A stretch of DNA of 64,000 nucleotides from Micromonospora chokoriensis. Its GTDB lineage: Bacteria > Actinomycetota > Actinomycetes > Mycobacteriales > Micromonosporaceae. Below the pieces are notes generated by a model. It was not told the DNA's origin. It was given only the letters and a program-made list of their open reading frames with translations, and did no database searches. Shown in pieces: positions 52,557 through 61,826 of this stretch. The stretch's first letter is position 1. Each line of letters opens with the position of its first letter. The stretch is from the NCBI RefSeq assembly GCF_900091505.1, contig NZ_LT607409.1, positions 1,426,001 through 1,490,000 of the forward strand. Reading direction: 5' to 3'. The translations under genes and the position numbers were made by a program.

Positions 52557-55129
52557 AGGAAATCAACTCCGTAGGGCCTGAGGAAGTCACGCGCCGCGTC
52601 GAGGTTCGGCAGGTGCTCGGCGAACCAGGCACCGGGCTTGCGCATCGGATGTGCCGGATCGACCGCGGCCCGCTCCACGGCCTGGTGCAGTGCGGTCAAC
52701 TGCTCCCCCGACAAGGTACGCCCGCCGAACGTGATCGGTACGTTCTGGGCGGCGAGCCGTTCGATCGCCATCTGCGGCGGGTCGTTGCCGGTGCGGCTGA
52801 AGAGCCCTGTCCAACCGTCGTCGGTGCCGACCCGGATGCTCACCTCCCGTCCTGGCGCACCGTCACGCCAGTCGAGCATGCGCTCCAACTGGGCGGGGTC
52901 CGATCGGAACTTGTTCGCGACGGTCTGGGCGTTGGCCTTGACCTCGACCACGTGCACGTTGCCGTCGGCGGTCTGGTAGACCAGATCGGCTTCGGGGATG
53001 CGGCCGGTGTCGACGACCGTACCGTTGCCGAGGTTGACCCGTTCGCCGGCGACGACGTTCAGACCGATCTTGCTGCCCGGTGCCAGATCCCCGCTCTGGA
53101 GCACCTCGTTGGCGGCGCGCAACTCCGTCGCCGCGCCATCGAAGGCGGAGCGGTCACCGTTCAGGTTGTCGAGCATGTCCCGGAAGATGTCCGCCTGCCT
53201 GTCGACACCGCCCGCCAGCCGCCCGGAGTCCTGAAGGTCCATGAAGTCGCGGGCGGCCTGGTTGGCCATGCCGTCCGGCAGGTCGGTGCGGGCGAGCAGG
53301 TTCTCCACCTGTGCTCTCGCCGCAGGACCGAGCCGATCGGCCTGGTCGAGCAATCGCTGCTGCTCGTTCGGGGTGAGGTCCCGGCCCCGATCTGGGTTGA
53401 CTCCGTCCGGCCCGTTCGCATCGGGTGTGTTGCCCTCGGGCACGTTCCCGCCCGGGGTGTTGCCGGGGGTGGTGTCGCCCGGGGTGGTGTCGCCCGGCGT
53501 GTTGCCAGGGGTGGTGTCGCCCGGGGTGGTGTCGCCCGGCGTGTTGCCAGGGGTGGTGTCGCCCGGCGTGTTGCCGGGAGTGCTGTCGTCCGGCAGGTTG
53601 CCCGGCGGCGTGTTGTTGTCCGGCGCATTGCCAGAGGGCGTGTTGCCCTCCGGCACGTTCCCACCCGGGGTGTTGCCGGGGGTGTCGTTCGGGACGTTGC
53701 CCGGGGTGGTGTCGTTCGGGACGTTGCCCGGCGGCGTGTTGTTGTCCGGGACATTCCCGGAAGGCGTGTTGTCGTCCGGCAGGTTCGTCGCTGGCGGGTT
53801 GTCGTCCGGAACGTTCCTGACGGGTGGGGTGTCCCCCGGGACGTTGGTGCCGGGGCCGGGGTTGTTGCCTCCGGGGCCGTTGCCGCCGTCCATGTTCATC
53901 TGATTGCCGCCGCGCTCGTTCGGCATCTCGACGTCGAAGCCGCGGGTGGTGGGTACGTCGCCCGCGATCGCGGGCACCAGCCCGAGCTGCGGAATCTGGA
54001 TGTCGAACTTCTTGGCGAAGTTGATGGCGACCTCACCCACGGTGGGGAGGTTGTCGAGCCAGTTGCCGGCGCGGACCAGTCCGGCGCTGATGCGGGCGGC
54101 GGTCGCGCTGCCCCGGATGCTGTTGACGGCAGCGCCCGCGCCGCGCAGACCGGAGGCGGCGCCCTTGGTGCCGACCACGGCGGAGACGACGTTGAATACG
54201 GCGAGGCCACCGGCCCTCGACTTGTCCTCACCCCACATGTCGTAGGCGATGATGGTCTTACCCGCGTTGAGCAGGAGGTTGCCGGCTTCGCGTTTCTCCA
54301 TGAACGGCATGCCGACGGTCTGGTCGATCACGATGGTGACCGGGTTGATGTAGATGGAGACCGCCCACACGAACTTGCCGAGACCCAGCCAGGACTGACC
54401 GGCGGTGCCCCAGCTCCACTCGCCGGTGGTGGGGTCGCGGCCGATCAGCGCACCGAGGTCTCCGAGCATGGTGACGAAGCCCTCGCCGATGCCACCGAAG
54501 AACGCGCCGACGTCACCGAGGAAGCCCCGGTCGTGTTCCTCGGTGCTGCCCCAGGGCAGCGCCCCGTCCTCACCCGCCGCGGCGTTCAGGGTGTTGGCGT
54601 CGAAGCCGTACTCGCCGTCTTCGACTGTGCCGTCGGCGTTGTCGGCCCGGTACTGGCGGCCACCGTAGAGGGCGTTGATGGTGTTGGCGCACTTGCGTTG
54701 CGCTTCGAAGAAGGCGGCGACCTGCGTGTTGACCGCGGAGATCAACCCGTTGTGCTTGTCGACCTTGCCTTCGTCCTCGCGCCAGTCCTCGTCGCCGTTG
54801 GTGGAGGCGACGAACTGTTCGGCTTGACCCTTGAGTGCGGCGAGCTGGGCCTTGATCTCCTTGACCTCGCTGGCGTACGTGGCCAGGGCGGTGCCGACGG
54901 CCTGGACGTCCTCGCCGACCGACGCTGACACGGTGCGGATGGGGCCGGAGGCGGCGAACAACTGTGCCGCCTCCGGCGCCTTGTAGACCGCAGCCAGCCC
55001 CTGCCAGGTGGTGTCGACCGCCTGGCCGGTGTTGGCGAAGTCGACGCCGGTCGTCTTGATCGTTTGTGCGTGGGTGGCCAACAACTCCATGTTGCCCGGG
55101 ATCTGCGGAATCTCACCCGGATTGATCAT
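52553..55129 (-). CDS. WXG-type polymorphic toxin with PD-(D/E)XK-like C-terminal domain
   Basis: The 858-residue protein has a WXG100-like N-terminal helix pair (residues 1-105, W42-Q-G44), a central region with hydrophobic segments (about 195-270) and helices, a Pro/Asn/Gly/Thr-rich linker (about 415-575) with repeats of T-P-G-D-T-T-P-G-N, and a C-terminal domain (about 660-858). The last contains E-A-D-L-V-Y-Q-T-A-D-G-N-V-H-V-V-E-V-K-A, which fits the D...ExK core of PD-(D/E)XK nucleases (about residues 712-730). It is likely exported by the T7SS and attacks nucleic acid in competitors. Co-operonic immunity genes follow. Confidence 0.82.
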   Translation of the reverse strand: MINPGEIPQIPGNMELLATHAQTIKTTGVDFANTGQAVDTTWQGLAAVYKAPEAAQLFAASGPIRTVSASVGEDVQAVGTALATYASEVKEIKAQLAALKGQAEQFVASTNGDEDWREDEGKVDKHNGLISAVNTQVAAFFEAQRKCANTINALYGGRQYRADNADGTVEDGEYGFDANTLNAAAGEDGALPWGSTEEHDRGFLGDVGAFFGGIGEGFVTMLGDLGALIGRDPTTGEWSWGTAGQSWLGLGKFVWAVSIYINPVTIVIDQTVGMPFMEKREAGNLLLNAGKTIIAYDMWGEDKSRAGGLAVFNVVSAVVGTKGAASGLRGAGAAVNSIRGSATAARISAGLVRAGNWLDNLPTVGEVAINFAKKFDIQIPQLGLVPAIAGDVPTTRGFDVEMPNERGGNQMNMDGGNGPGGNNPGPGTNVPGDTPPVRNVPDDNPPATNLPDDNTPSGNVPDNNTPPGNVPNDTTPGNVPNDTPGNTPGGNVPEGNTPSGNAPDNNTPPGNLPDDSTPGNTPGDTTPGNTPGDTTPGDTTPGNTPGDTTPGDTTPGNTPGGNVPEGNTPDANGPDGVNPDRGRDLTPNEQQRLLDQADRLGPAARAQVENLLARTDLPDGMANQAARDFMDLQDSGRLAGGVDRQADIFRDMLDNLNGDRSAFDGAATELRAANEVLQSGDLAPGSKIGLNVVAGERVNLGNGTVVDTGRIPEADLVYQTADGNVHVVEVKANAQTVANKFRSDPAQLERMLDWRDGAPGREVSIRVGTDDGWTGLFSRTGNDPPQMAIERLAAQNVPITFGGRTLSGEQLTALHQAVERAAVDPAHPMRKPGAWFAEHLPNLDAARDFLRPYGVDFL
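53459..53580. repeat. 42-bp tandem repeats encoding the toxin linker
   Basis: Within the toxin gene, a unit of 42 bases (14 codons) recurs, marked by GTTGCCAGGG at 53501 and GTTGCCAG at 53543. It encodes D-T-T-P-G-N/T-P-G-D variants on the minus strand. Such linker repeats vary in length between strains. Confidence 0.8.
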
Positions 55130-55485
55130 CGTGGCACCGCCTGACGGCCCGGGCCCGGCATCGTGGTCGACGGGTCGGGGGCCGCCGAGGCGCTGCGCTG
55201 CGCGTTTGCTGCCATGTCCAGGTCACCCTGGACATAGGCGTTCGTCGCCTGTGCCGCCGCATTCATACACGCCCCCGTGCGAGTGAACACGAACTCAAGG
55301 TCCTTACGGATCGACTCCACGAAGCCCTGAAGCGCCTGCCCGACGATCTCCGAACTCGACTGGACGGCAGAACCCTCCAGCGCCGAATTGAAGCTCTTCA
55401 TCTGCCCCTCGAACGGGGCAGCTGCGGCATGCGTGCGATTCAGGACGTCACGCACTCCACCGGGGGAGATATCCCAGGCGCTCAC
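55126..55485 (-). CDS. T7SS-associated DUF6507-like protein
   Basis: The 119-residue protein begins M-S-A-W-D-I-S-P-G-G-V-R-D-V-L-N-R-T, the pattern I associate with the DUF6507 family found next to actinobacterial T7SS toxins. The rest is a helical hairpin of WXG100-like size and a Pro-rich tail. It overlaps the toxin gene by four bases, so the two are coupled. It may pair with the toxin N-terminus as secretion partner or chaperone. Confidence 0.78.
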   Translation of the reverse strand: MSAWDISPGGVRDVLNRTHAAAAPFEGQMKSFNSALEGSAVQSSSEIVGQALQGFVESIRKDLEFVFTRTGACMNAAAQATNAYVQGDLDMAANAQRSASAAPDPSTTMPGPGRQAVPR

Positions 55486-55526
55486 GCTAGTGCTCCCTCG
55501 TCAACACTGGTAAGTAGAAGCCCGGC

Positions 55527-55832
55527 TCAGCCGATGGACTGCACCGCCGTGCGCGCCTTGGCCAACGTGGTCGTCGCCGTGTCGTCGTTCTTCACCATGG
55601 TGGTCTTGACCAGATCGATGATCGTGCGCACCTCGGTCGCGGCGCGGTTCCACCGATCCTCGACCGTCCGGTACTCCTCCGAGACACCGTCGGCCTGGAA
55701 GTCCGCCATCGCCGCCGAGACGTCGGCGCTGCGCTGCGAGATCACCGCCTCCAGCCGGGCGATGATCCCGGCGAGGTCACCCTGAACCTGCTGCGAGGTG
55801 CTCACGTCAAAACTGCGTCGGTCCGTGCTCAT
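55527..55832 (-). CDS. ESAT-6/WXG100-family protein
   Basis: The 101-residue protein is a helical hairpin beginning R-R-S-F-D-V-S-T-S-Q-Q-V-Q-G-D-L. The turn region holds D-R-W-N-R-A-A (W-x-x variant). It matches proteins annotated as pore-forming ESAT-6-like in actinobacteria. It is likely secreted as a dimer with the neighbouring small protein. No YxxxD/E C-terminal export motif is obvious. Confidence 0.8.
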   Translation of the reverse strand: MSTDRRSFDVSTSQQVQGDLAGIIARLEAVISQRSADVSAAMADFQADGVSEEYRTVEDRWNRAATEVRTIIDLVKTTMVKNDDTATTTLAKARTAVQSIG

Positions 55833-55853
55833 AACCTGCCCACTCCCCCGGGA

Positions 55854-56189
55854 TCAGCGGCTGCTCGAGAACCTGGCGGCGTCGAAGTTGGCGGTCCCCG
55901 CCGCCGACGACGCGTTGTCGGCCATCTCGGTGTCACCCTGACCGAACGCGGAATCCATTCCGCTCTGACCGCCGAGAATCGCGCCCAACGCCGAATTCAA
56001 CGCGGCGGTGATCGAATCGGCGTTGGCCTTGAACGAGTCGAAAGCCACCCGACCCGCACCGTTGAAGTTGCCCTGCAACGGCTCGGCGGCGGCAATCAAC
56101 TGCTTGATCAGGCTCCCGAGATCATCTGATGACCCCTGGGTCTGCTTCGTGAGGCTGCCGAGAGTCTGCGCCCCCATGTCGAACTTCAT
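55854..56189 (-). CDS. WXG100-like small secreted protein
   Basis: The 111-residue protein forms two helices joined by G-N-F-N-G-A-G, in which F-N-G replaces the usual W-x-G. The ending is Gly/Ala/Ser-rich. GGGAGGGAG lies a few bases before the ATG. As first gene of the effector operon it may be the partner of the ESAT-6-like protein 22 bases downstream. Confidence 0.78.
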   Translation of the reverse strand: MKFDMGAQTLGSLTKQTQGSSDDLGSLIKQLIAAAEPLQGNFNGAGRVAFDSFKANADSITAALNSALGAILGGQSGMDSAFGQGDTEMADNASSAAGTANFDAARFSSSR

Positions 56190-56403
56190 GCCGCTCCCTC
56201 CCCGAGCCGGGATGAATAACGTTCGCGGTCAATGCTACGACACCTCCGCAACCCGGATGGGGCATGCACCAGGGACGATAGATCACATTGGCGCCTGCCC
56301 GGTCGCGTCGCAGAAATGGCGGCAGTCAATGCGGACGAAACCGCGCCTTGCCGGATCGCCGCCCGGCCTCCGCCTCGGCTCGACCGCCCTTGTGGAGCAG
56401 GGC

Positions 56404-57033
56404 CTAATCGCTCGGTGTGCCGCTGACGCAGGTGAGCACGCGGCCCTTGCCGCGAACGACGCTCGCCCTGGTTGTGGCGAAGCCGTGGGCTCGGAGCAGC
56501 AGTTCGGTAGCGGTGAGATTCGCGGTGGCGTGTGCGGCGCTGGGCCGCTCGCCGAAGACGTAGAACCGCCCACCGGGCGCGAGCAGGCTTCGTACCCGGT
56601 TGACGTCCTGGGTCGCGTCGCCCAACCAGAAGAGGCTGACGTTGACCGCGAAAATCTTGGTGAAGCGGTGGGCGGAGAGGTCGGCAGACTCGAAGCCGGC
56701 ACATCGGATCTCGGCCCTGCCGGCGTCGATGTGGCTCGTGTTCCGTTCGACGGCGAGTCGCACCATCGTCGCCGAGCGATCGACGGCGATGATCCGGCCG
56801 GTCCGGAGTTGGTCGGCGACCAGGGAGACGGCTGCTCCTCGACCGCAGCCGATCTCCAACACCCGGTCGTCGGGTGCGACGGCCATCGTCTCCACCGCCC
56901 AGCGTTGCCGGTGCGCTCCGGTCTCGCGCACCGGTTCGTCCGGCAGGGGGGCGTCGTCACCGTCGGTGGAAGCCGGATGGCGGTTGGGCAGAGCGCGCGT
57001 CCCATCCTCACTCGTGGTGTTTGCTCTGCTCAC
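56404..57033 (-). CDS. Class I SAM-dependent methyltransferase
   Basis: The 209-residue protein has SAM motif I V-L-E-I-G-C-G-R-G-A-A-V (about residues 60-71), V-D-R-S at the end of strand two and F-A-V-N-V-S-L-F-W. Substrate is unknown. The GTG at 57031-57033 is the chosen start; another GTG at 57084 keeps the frame open upstream but with poor support. It follows the secreted subtilase gene, separated by a terminator-like hairpin, so it is not part of that unit. Confidence 0.85.
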   Translation of the reverse strand: MSRANTTSEDGTRALPNRHPASTDGDDAPLPDEPVRETGAHRQRWAVETMAVAPDDRVLEIGCGRGAAVSLVADQLRTGRIIAVDRSATMVRLAVERNTSHIDAGRAEIRCAGFESADLSAHRFTKIFAVNVSLFWLGDATQDVNRVRSLLAPGGRFYVFGERPSAAHATANLTATELLLRAHGFATTRASVVRGKGRVLTCVSGTPSD

Positions 57034-57107
57034 GCATCTGATTTCACCCTGCCGGACGGATCCGCGCACCGTGTCCTCGGTCACCGGTGCGCGGTGTCGG
57101 GGGTCGG

Positions 57108-57142
57108 TCCGGGGCGGCGGCTGACGCGGCCACCGCCCCGGA
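57108..57142 (-). terminator. Hairpin after the subtilase gene
   Basis: A 10-bp perfect stem, TCCGGGGCGG with CCGCCCCGGA, has a 15-base loop and lies just downstream (minus strand) of the S8 protease stop. Confidence 0.65.
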
Positions 57143-57153
57143 CCCGGCCGCCG

Positions 57154-60100
57154 TCAGGCGATCCGGTAGGCCCGCTTGATCGTCTGGGTGACCGTGTTGC
57201 CGGCCGTGTCGGTGGCGGTCAGTCGCAGTGCGACGAATCCGGGCCGGCGCGGGTGGGTGATCAGGGCGACGTTCCGGAGCACCGGCAACGCGACCCACGT
57301 GCGGCCGTCGTCGAACGACGCGGACACCGTGAGCGAGCGGTTGGCCGCCGCCGTCGAGTCGGCCTGCCGGTCCAGCGTCACCGGAATCGTCATGATCCGG
57401 CCCGCCCGGGCCGTGTTGGTGTCGTCGAGCACGGGCATCGGCCGGACCGTCGTCAGTGGCAGCCGCTGTGGCGACGCCGTGTACGCCGAGGTGAAGGTCC
57501 AGGCCACCGAGACCGACGTCGACAGGGTGTCCGGGGCACCCCGGGTGATGGTGGCCTCCAGGCGGTAGGCGGCCCTGGCGGCGGGTACCGCGAACTCCGC
57601 CCAGGGGCTGTCCGAGGTGCCGATCTCCTTGCCGTCGCGCAGCAGGCGGATCTGTATCGGCAGGTCGTCGCGGCTCGCCGGGCGGCCCACGGCGTCGCCG
57701 AACAGGGGCAGCGCAGCGACCGAGATGGTGTCACCGTCGCGGCCGGCGTACCCCAGGGGTGCGAGGGCCGGGGCCTGGGCCACGGTGGGGCCGAAGGGCG
57801 CCGCGTTCCAGATCTGGGTGTACGACCTGCCCGCCGTGAAGGTCGACTCCTGGGTGGTGCTGTTGTCCCCCTCGACGAGGGTGGCCGTCCAGATGATGCC
57901 GCCGTCGGTGTTGTAGTACTCGGTGCCGTGGAACGGCAGGTCGATGGAGGTGCTCGAACCGATCGGGCCGGAGCCGCCGGGTGCCGAGGCGCGGTGGAAC
58001 CGGGTGGCCGTCGTCGTCGTGGACTGGCTGCGGTAGGTCGTCCGGACGGTGGCGAGGTTCTTCGGTGACAACTTCCGGGCGAGGCCGGTGAACATGACGC
58101 CCTTGCTGACGTACGCCAGGTCGTAGGTGTAGGGGCTGTTGCGGAAGGTGCCGTCCCGGCCCGGCCGGGCGAGCCCGACACCCAGTGTGGCGGTGAACTC
58201 GGGTGCGGTGACGGCCGGTCCGATCCGGCCGAAGAAGACGTCCGCGAAGGACGCCCCGCTGAGTTGCACGCCCGGATAGCGGAAGCCGTCGTCCCAGTTG
58301 GCGCTCACGTTGATTGAGGTGGCTGCGGCGTCGCGCTCGGGCACGGTGACCGCCACCGGCTTGGCGCTGCGGGCGTCGACCGCCTCGGTGACCGGGCCAC
58401 GGACGTCCAGCACCGGCTGGACGAGCATGGTCGAGACGGTGCCCTCGTGGATGGTGCTGTACAGCGCGTAGCGACCCTTGGGCAGCCGCAGGGTGCCGCC
58501 ACCCGGGGCCGCGGCGAGGGTGCTGAACTCTCCGGTGGCCAGGTTCGCCGCCACCGTCGTGTACTCAGTGGCGGGCTTGCCGTTCCGACCGGTGTGGTCG
58601 AGTCGTACGTCGTAGCTCTCGATCTCGCGGTTGAGCACGAAGGGAGTGCGTACCCGCAGGTCGCCGGCACCGGTCGCGGTCAGCGCCCCCTGGTAGACGC
58701 CGTCCGGGGCGTCCACCCGGGTGTCCACGGTGATCGTCGCCTCGGCGTGGCCGCCGGCCGGCACCACGAGGGTTGCCGGGCTGACGGTGAGCATGCCGGC
58801 CGGAGCGGGAGCGACGGCCAGGGTCAGGGTGACCGGGGCGCTTCCCGTGTTGCGGTAGCCGACGACCTGGGTGAGCGGGGTGTCGTCGGCGTGCGGCCAG
58901 CGTTGGACCGGGAAGTCGATGGCGGCGACGTCGGCGGCGACCGGCTGGGCGACAGCCCGGGCGATGTCGACCCGGCCGGCGCCCTGCTCGTAGACGGTGT
59001 CCTCGCCGGTTGGCTTGGCCGAGCCCATGAGGGCGGCCTTGAGCTGTGGGCCGGTCCAGTCCGGGTGCTGCCCGGAGAGGATGGCGGCGGTGCCGGCCAC
59101 GTGCGGGGTCGCCATCGACGTACCCGACATGGTGGCGTAGTCGCCGCCGGGGGCGGCGGCCACGATGTCGACGCCGGGCGCGCTGATCTCGGGCTTGATG
59201 TGGCTGTCGCCGACGCGCGGCCCTCGGCTGGAGAAGTAGGCCCGCTGGTCGTCGGCGTCGACGGCGGCGACGGCGAGGGCGTCGTCGGCGGAGGCCGGCG
59301 AGGAGACCGACTTCGGCTTGCCCTCGTTACCGGCCGCCACCACGAAGAGGGTGCCGTGACGCTGGCTCAGCTCCTGGACGGCGGTCTCCAACGGGTCGAG
59401 ACCGGGTGCGTCGGTGCCGCCCACGCTCAGGTTGACCACCCGTGCCTGCGGCGCGAGCCACTGCATGCCGGTGATGATGTCGGAGTCCTGGCATTCGGTG
59501 GTGGCGCAGACCTTGCCGACCAGCAGCTTCGCTCCCGGTGCCACACCTCGGTACCGGCCGCCGGACGCGGCGCCACTGCCGACGATCGTCGAGGCCACGT
59601 GGGTGCCGTGGCCGACCGCGTCGCTCGGGTCGTTGCCGCCGGTGAAGTCCCGGACCTCGGTGAGGTGCCCGGCGAAGTCGGGGTGGTCGGCGTCGATCCC
59701 GGTGTCCAGCACGCCGACGGTGACCCCGGTCCCGTCGAATCCTGCCTGCCAGGCCGTCGGCGCGCCGATCTGCGGCACGCTGCGATCGAGGGAGACCTTG
59801 CGCTTGCCGTCCAGCCAGATGTGCGTGACCCCGGTGGCGAGGGTGCGCGCCGACGTCGTACCGCGGGTGAGCGAGGTCCAGAGCGTGACCCGGTCGTCGC
59901 GGTCCGCCCGGACCGCCAGCGCGTGCGCGGCCGGCAGGTCGGCCCGCACCCGCCCGTCACCCTCGGCGGTCGCGGTCCGCGCCTGCGCCGGCCTGTTCTC
60001 GGGGTACGCGACGAGCAGCGGCAACTCGGCCGCCCGGTCGTCGTAGCCGAACTCGCCGAGCGCGGTGAGGTCGAACAGTCGCCGGTCGAGCCGGCCGTCA

Positions 60101-60384
60101 CGCAGCAGTGGCATCGCGTCGACCGGGACGACGTACTGGTGGCCGTCCTCCCTGCTGTTCACGAAACGCATGCCGGCCCGCCCAGGTCCCCGCTGGATCT
60201 CCGGGTGGCCTGTCGCGTCCAGCGAAACCCGGTCGCCGGTGATCAGGGTGAACGTGCCGGGAGTGCCGGCGACCGCAGTGGTCGGCTGCTCCCGCGCGCT
60301 CGCCGGTTGGGCCGTCAGGCCCGCCGTGACCAGCACGGTCGCGAGTACGCCGGCTGTCAGGGCGCGTCGTTGCCGTCGTCGCAC
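57154..60384 (-). CDS. Secreted S8-family serine protease (subtilase), large
   Basis: The 1076-residue protein has a Tat- or Sec-like signal peptide (residues 1-30, R-R-R-Q-R-R start and A-S-A cleavage). Its propeptide is followed by the subtilase catalytic domain: D227 in V-L-D-T-G-I-D, H262 in H-G-T-H-V-A-S and S423 in G-T-S-M-A-T-P. The oxyanion Asn is in A-A-G-N-E-G. About 600 further residues form beta-rich extensions (T-Y-R-S-Q-S-T, C-terminal A-D-T-A-G-N-T-V). It is far larger than ESX mycosins and lacks a C-terminal membrane helix. It is likely a free extracellular protease. Confidence 0.92.
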   Translation of the reverse strand: MRRRQRRALTAGVLATVLVTAGLTAQPASAREQPTTAVAGTPGTFTLITGDRVSLDATGHPEIQRGPGRAGMRFVNSREDGHQYVVPVDAMPLLRDGRLDRRLFDLTALGEFGYDDRAAELPLLVAYPENRPAQARTATAEGDGRVRADLPAAHALAVRADRDDRVTLWTSLTRGTTSARTLATGVTHIWLDGKRKVSLDRSVPQIGAPTAWQAGFDGTGVTVGVLDTGIDADHPDFAGHLTEVRDFTGGNDPSDAVGHGTHVASTIVGSGAASGGRYRGVAPGAKLLVGKVCATTECQDSDIITGMQWLAPQARVVNLSVGGTDAPGLDPLETAVQELSQRHGTLFVVAAGNEGKPKSVSSPASADDALAVAAVDADDQRAYFSSRGPRVGDSHIKPEISAPGVDIVAAAPGGDYATMSGTSMATPHVAGTAAILSGQHPDWTGPQLKAALMGSAKPTGEDTVYEQGAGRVDIARAVAQPVAADVAAIDFPVQRWPHADDTPLTQVVGYRNTGSAPVTLTLAVAPAPAGMLTVSPATLVVPAGGHAEATITVDTRVDAPDGVYQGALTATGAGDLRVRTPFVLNREIESYDVRLDHTGRNGKPATEYTTVAANLATGEFSTLAAAPGGGTLRLPKGRYALYSTIHEGTVSTMLVQPVLDVRGPVTEAVDARSAKPVAVTVPERDAAATSINVSANWDDGFRYPGVQLSGASFADVFFGRIGPAVTAPEFTATLGVGLARPGRDGTFRNSPYTYDLAYVSKGVMFTGLARKLSPKNLATVRTTYRSQSTTTTATRFHRASAPGGSGPIGSSTSIDLPFHGTEYYNTDGGIIWTATLVEGDNSTTQESTFTAGRSYTQIWNAAPFGPTVAQAPALAPLGYAGRDGDTISVAALPLFGDAVGRPASRDDLPIQIRLLRDGKEIGTSDSPWAEFAVPAARAAYRLEATITRGAPDTLSTSVSVAWTFTSAYTASPQRLPLTTVRPMPVLDDTNTARAGRIMTIPVTLDRQADSTAAANRSLTVSASFDDGRTWVALPVLRNVALITHPRRPGFVALRLTATDTAGNTVTQTIKRAYRIA

Positions 60385-60565
60385 ATCGTCCTCTCCGCCA
60401 CGGGCCTCTCCCGGGGCGGCACGATGACGCCTGGCCGGGTCGTCAGGTTGATCACTGCGGTGTGATCGTGATCACAAACTCGCCCGCGCTGCTCGGGCCG
60501 GCTCACCCCGGCGGGTTGCATGCGGGCGGTGACCAGGGGACGAGGCGCGGGAGGGCACCGGTCGG

Positions 60566-61066
60566 ATGCGTGACGCCGAGGAGTTCGACGCCCTCTACGC
60601 GGCCTGTGCGGGTCGGGTGGTCGGTCACGTGTACGCGCTGACCGGCAACCGCGCCGAGGCGGAGGACGCCGTCGCGGAGGCGTTCATGCGAGCCTGGCAG
60701 CGCTGGCGGACGGTCCGGGAGACGGACAGCCCGGAGGCCTGGGTCCGCCGGGTGGCCGCACGGATCGCGGTGAGCAGTTGGCGCAAGGCGTTCAACCGGA
60801 TACGCGCCCACCGTCGGGCTGCCGTCGACCAGGGTGTGCCGGGTCTGAGTGAGGACCACGTCGCGCTGTTGCAGGCACTCCAGCGGTTGGGCGCCAAGGA
60901 GCGCCGGGCCGTCGTGCTGCACCACCTCAACGACCTCACCGTCGCGGAGGTGGCAGCGGAGATGCAGGCACCGGTCGGGACGGTCAAGACGTACCTCGCC
61001 CGGGGGAGGAGAGCGATGGCCGGGCTGCTGGCCGACGAGCACCAGGAGGAGACCTCCCATGGCTGA
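60566..61066 (+). CDS. ECF sigma factor, SigE-like (sigma-70 family)
   Basis: The 166-residue protein has sigma region 2 (A-L-T-G-N-R-A-E-A-E-D-A-V-A-E-A-F-M-R-A-W) and region 4 (L-N-D-L-T-V-A-E-V-A-A-E-M-Q-A-P-V-G-T-V-K-T-Y-L-A-R-G). There is no sigma 1.1, 1.2 or 3. The ATG follows a GGGAGGG-type site. The stop overlaps the next gene, whose membrane-anchored product is a candidate anti-sigma factor or effector. Confidence 0.92.
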   Translation: MRDAEEFDALYAACAGRVVGHVYALTGNRAEAEDAVAEAFMRAWQRWRTVRETDSPEAWVRRVAARIAVSSWRKAFNRIRAHRRAAVDQGVPGLSEDHVALLQALQRLGAKERRAVVLHHLNDLTVAEVAAEMQAPVGTVKTYLARGRRAMAGLLADEHQEETSHG

Positions 61067-61754
61067 TCCGCGCGACGATCTCGCGGCGATCGCCGACGAG
61101 GTCCGGCGAGTCGCCACGCTGCCGGAGGCCCGGACGTTGCGCCGGCGCGGCGACCAACGCCGGCGACGCCGGGCAACCGTCGGCACCGTGGGCCTGGCCA
61201 TCGTGGCTGTCGCCGCTGGCACCGCCCTCGTGCGGGCGCGCACCGACGTCGAGCCGCCCGTTGGTGGTCCGGCGGGTCAGCCCCCACCGTCCGTCGTTCC
61301 GTCCGCTACCGCCTCGGCCGGACCACAGGAGATCCTCGCCGGCGAGCGTCAGGTCCGCATCGTGGTGCCGGGCATGAAGGGCGCCGCGTTGGCGATCAGC
61401 GCTGGCACCGACCAGGTGCGGGCCATCAGTGAGCCGGGCCTCGACGACGCGGTTCGGTGGGTGCTCCGCCCGCAGGGGGACAGGTACCGCATCGTGCTGG
61501 CCGTACCGTCCGGCGGCGGTGAGGTCTGCATGACAGTCGTGCACGACGCCGCGCCGGGGAGCATACGCGGCCGGGCGTGCGACGCGGCGGCCTCGACGCA
61601 GCTCTTCCGGATCGACCAGGTCGCCGACGGGAGCTACTCGATCTTCCAGGGCAGGCGCTACGTCCAGGTGGTCGACGGCACCAACGCTCTGGTCCCGGAC
61701 CTGCCCGAGGGCCTGACCACCACGTACGAGTTCGAGGACCGCGGGCCGAGGTAG
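61059..61754 (+). CDS. Single-pass membrane protein coupled to the ECF sigma factor
   Basis: The 231-residue protein has a short cytoplasmic N-terminus (D-L-A-A-I-A-D-E-V-R-R-V-A-T-L-P), a basic cluster (R-R-R-R-R), one membrane helix (about residues 40-57), a Pro-rich spacer and a beta-rich extracellular domain with two cysteines. It overlaps the sigma gene by eight bases. An anti-sigma role is inferred from topology and context; no zinc-binding anti-sigma motif (H-x3-C-x2-C) is present. Confidence 0.75.
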   Translation: MADPRDDLAAIADEVRRVATLPEARTLRRRGDQRRRRRATVGTVGLAIVAVAAGTALVRARTDVEPPVGGPAGQPPPSVVPSATASAGPQEILAGERQVRIVVPGMKGAALAISAGTDQVRAISEPGLDDAVRWVLRPQGDRYRIVLAVPSGGGEVCMTVVHDAAPGSIRGRACDAAASTQLFRIDQVADGSYSIFQGRRYVQVVDGTNALVPDLPEGLTTTYEFEDRGPR

Positions 61755-61780
61755 GCCGCTTCCGCACCGCCTGACGACAC

Positions 61781-61814
61781 CGCAGGGGTGGGCCGGTTGC
61801 GGCCCACCCCTGCG
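61781..61814. terminator. Bidirectional hairpin terminator
   Basis: A 15-bp perfect stem, CGCAGGGGTGGGCCG with its complement and GTTG loop, separates the convergent sigma operon and LPXTG gene. Confidence 0.88.
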
Positions 61815-61826
61815 GCATTACCTGTT

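Noticed and set aside
43418..56189. Prophage or integrated plasmid
   Set aside because: No integrase, phage structural gene or attachment repeats were seen; the genes fit a T7SS island.
57154..60384. Mycosin (MycP) of the T7SS
   Set aside because: It is over twice the size of mycosins, has no C-terminal membrane helix and is separated from the secretion genes by a methyltransferase gene.
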